This document shows, piece after piece, positions 61,516 through 64,000 of a stretch of 64,000 bases of DNA (within the stretch, counting starts at the first letter, position 1; each line of letters begins with the position of its first letter). Under the pieces are notes generated by a model. It saw only the letters and a list, made by a program, of their open reading frames with translations, did not search any database and had not been told where the DNA came from. Source of the stretch: Ampelocalamus luodianensis. Lineage: Eukaryota; Streptophyta; Magnoliopsida; Poales; Poaceae. The position numbers and the translations under genes are program-made. The DNA is taken from positions 21,537,488 through 21,601,487 of the forward strand of contig CM070625.1 of assembly GCA_036346255.1 (NCBI GenBank). The letters are read 5' to 3'.

Positions 61516-62395
61516 CCGTTTCAATTTTTTCACTAATTCATTTGCATTTATAGCTGGGCCTACTTGCTGCGTAGTACTCCTTGAAGAAGAACGATCCGTT
61601 GTACGTTAGTATCGTGCAATCTAGTGCGTGTTCCTCGAACGCAGAGAATTGCACGCTCCTGGGAATTCTGCAGCCTCAAACTCTGAGCTCACCCTTTGCT
61701 TGCATACACGATGTGACAGAGAGCTTAAACATCTCGAGGTTGTGTGAACTTACACTGACCAAATTGCCGCTGCTGCTCTGTATGTGGTCAGTTCTTGGTC
61801 AAACCCATCTTAAGCATAACTAGCAACCAAACAAATAAACAGAAACACAATTCCATGTGCACAGATAAGCTCAGGCATTTCACAAAAAAAAAATTGGGCA
61901 ACATGCTTCAGAACTGAGTTGACAATAGATTTCTCTTGCTAAGGATAGTTATCACCTCACCCCGTTTCACAGGATTATAAACATTGGAACAAAGGGTAAG
62001 CAGAAAGAAATCTGCACAGGATCACACGAAATCAGCAGGCAAAATGGCAAGCGCTTGAGAAGCTAGGAAATGACTACACTAACACAATCCTGTTCTGTAA
62101 ACCATGATAACAATAACCGCGGAACAACAGATCTGCTCTTTGCTTTCACCTTCACCCAGATCTTGGAACGGGCAGAAAATGCTCATCGGGGTTCCTTTCT
62201 CACGGAATCCTGATCTTTATGAAAAGAGAGACATTCACCACAGGCAAATTTAAGACCATCATGCCCCACCATATATTTTTGTACCACTTCACAACTTTAC
62301 TTGACCTCAGCCTGTTCTTCAGATTTGCTGAATCTAACCCACATGTTTGTAGTGATGGCATTGGAGCTTTTATTGAGGACCATGTGTGTTAAAAC
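61516..62395. other. 3' flank of the right-edge gene
   Basis: No coding motif. The part next to 62396 should be the 3' UTR of the minus-strand gene below. Confidence 0.4.
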
Positions 62396-62618
62396 TCAGC
62401 CCGGGACATTGAAGTGGAAAAGCCAAGAGATGACAAAGGCAAAAACCATGCAAGCAAGAAGGAAGTTGAGGAATCGATGCCCTTGCCAAAATCTCTGGGT
62501 TTCAGCTGGTGGAGCTTGCACAGCTGCCGTGTTGTTTGATTCATTCCATTGCTCAATGAACTCTGAATCGCCAATACCTACCACATTACATGCGGTTGAG
62601 CTACAGATTTCACAGATC
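62396..62618 (-). CDS. last exon of a membrane protein, possibly RING/RINGv-type (partial)
   Basis: The minus strand has an acceptor TTTGCCTAG, then an exon encoding ICEICSSTACNVVGIGDSEF, a linker with QAPPAETQRFWQGHRF, and LNFLLACMVFAFVISWLFHF followed by NVPG and a stop at 62396-62398. The ICEIC start can bind metal in a CxxC pair, and one C-terminal membrane span (about 20 residues) follows. From memory this ending belongs to a conserved plant RING/FYVE/PHD-type (RINGv-like) membrane family; the RING itself would lie upstream, beyond 64000. The reading frame is clean. The family name is tentative. Confidence 0.55.
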
Positions 62619-64000
62619 CTAGGCAAAGAAAAAAGTGAAATATTTTAGTTTATCAACATTCGAATTGCAAAAACAAAATCATCTTTGCACTTGAAGTAAC
62701 ATTGGAATCATAGAGGGTCATTTCAAAAAAAAAAATGGTTACAGCAGAAGGAAGTACATAAATTACACCATAAAAACTACGAGTGTGCCAACCGTAGGAA
62801 ACCTTAGCCTGACATCAAGTAAGAATTCTAAAAGCAAAATCATTTCAGCTGCAAAAAAGTACAATTGAAGCAACCTTGATAATCAAGGAGGAAAAGACAT
62901 AAGCCTGAAACAGATGAATGTTCAATATGCATGCATAGATGATGTGTGTTTCACTCAGCAAGCCTAGGCATCTTGGCATGATTTGTCGTGATGTTTGCAA
63001 ATGCCAAACGGTAAGAGTTAAAACAAACCAATTTCCTGAAGAGTGTTATGCAAGAATCACTAATAAAGTAATAAACACAGCAACCAGAATTCAGTCTATT
63101 CTTCTCAACATAATAAACACAGCAATAACATTTCATGGTCTGAAACATTGGAATGGAATAATTGTAATGAGTTTTTCTGTAGTTGACATCACACAATTAA
63201 ATAATCTACATTGTAGCTAAATCAACTCTAAACTTTCCAACTAGTATGGAAGAAAGTCAGCCCTAGAAACTAGAATAAAAATTTTCAAAACAATGAAAAT
63301 ATTGGATAGCTTCACACTGTGCACATCGAGTATGAATGCTTCTTTGAACAACAGTGACATTGTAGGTGTATGCCGGAAAATGTGCTGCTATGTTGCTCAC
63401 TATGTGTTATTCAATATGCTTTACAGCAGGTTTCTTCAACTTGTTTTATTAACGCTAATGTGAATAATAACTCACAGACAATGTTCCAGTTTCGAATTAC
63501 AATCTCTGGTTCACACTAAGTTGTCAGTTTGTCACTATATGCTCGAACTAATTCCAATAGAACACATCTTGTCCTATTTAAGATTTATAATTCAGTGAGA
63601 ACTCCAACAGCCCAAACTGCATTAGTTGGGAAATATCCATATAGCAGTTTGCACGAATCTTTTTACATGATATAACAAAAGAATATTGTGAACAAAACAA
63701 ATAGCTACGAGTCTCTTTATACTGCCAAATTCTAAGACAGACAAGCACCAGCAATTAAATTAACTTATTTTTCCTGGATAGTTTATATTGCTTGGTACCT
63801 TCTACATTTTGAACAGTAACTAATCTTCGAGCTAACAAAAGCCATATTTCTCTAGAACCATCCGCCCTTTATACCCAATTCCTACATTGGAAGCTCTTAC
63901 CTTCTTCTTCTTCTTTTTGAAATAAAGGGTTTTCCCATGCTTCATTAAGGAAAACAGAGTATCTTACATTGGAAGCTCTTATCACTGAGCCTAAGTGCAA
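62619..64000 (-). other. probable intron of the right-edge gene
   Basis: A/T-rich DNA with no further exon that I can recognise on the minus strand. If the exon model is right this is intron, and the upstream exons are outside the window. A CTTACCTTC (possible complement of a donor region) lies near 63898-63906. Confidence 0.35.

Overview
This window is plant nuclear DNA from a grass (Poaceae). It most resembles Oryza or a close relative, judging from the gene families, the LTR-retrotransposon types, the Tourist-like and hAT-like MITEs and the long MULEs; the species call is inference. A 100-base run of N (53578-53677) shows it comes from a draft assembly. Most of the window is transposable elements (TEs) nested in one another. 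Two host genes can be modelled with confidence.

Host genes. (1) An O-fucosyltransferase-family gene on the minus strand, 17109 down to 13166, has eight exons and a type II membrane anchor in exon 1. The model needs two one-base frame corrections, in exons 6 and 7. (2) An inositol phosphorylceramide synthase gene on the plus strand, 54243-58358, has twelve exons and an intact 325-residue reading frame. It makes the plant sphingolipid inositol phosphorylceramide in the Golgi/trans-Golgi. At the right edge the last exon of a membrane-anchored protein, perhaps RING-type, lies on the minus strand (62396-62618), with the rest outside the window. Two decayed gene pieces are an F-box-associated C-terminus (10473-10943, minus) and a kelch-like fragment (about 43570-43740, plus).

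Layout. 1-3330: a possible LTR end, unassigned DNA and a degenerate minisatellite. 3340-4605: GC-rich low-complexity DNA ending in a hAT-like terminus. 4702-9180: a decayed MuDR-type MULE transposase on the minus strand, split by a 1477-bp solo LTR with perfect 5-bp target-site duplications (TSDs); an A/T-rich tandem array and a TATA box lie upstream. 9200-13165: short palindromic GC repeats, the F-box fragment and a hAT MITE. 13166-17498: the O-fucosyltransferase gene and its GC-rich 5' region. 17499-21287: a Tourist-like MITE followed by a 3.2-kb solo LTR.

21971-40467 reads as one large MULE-like element of about 7 kb with long terminal inverted repeats (TIRs) and an 8- to 9-bp TSD. It carries a FAR1/FRS-like transposase gene and a second, unrecognised coiled-coil ORF. 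It has been enlarged by a hAT insertion, a nearly complete Ty3/gypsy element with frameshifted pol, and a second solo LTR. 40803-43257: a long-TIR element carrying a nested Pack-MULE with a perfect 9-bp TSD. 43570-53577: a kelch fragment, a truncated LTR retrotransposon, fold-back MITEs, a further solo LTR and long stretches with no recognisable gene. 53678-58358: the sphingolipid gene. 58359-64000: tandem duplications, a fold-back MITE and the right-edge exon.

The two host genes show no sign of working together. The most unusual structure is the 21971-40467 element: its introns and subterminal DNA are filled with a TTTACTG/CAGTAAA motif that is sparse in its coding segments and in the elements inserted into it.
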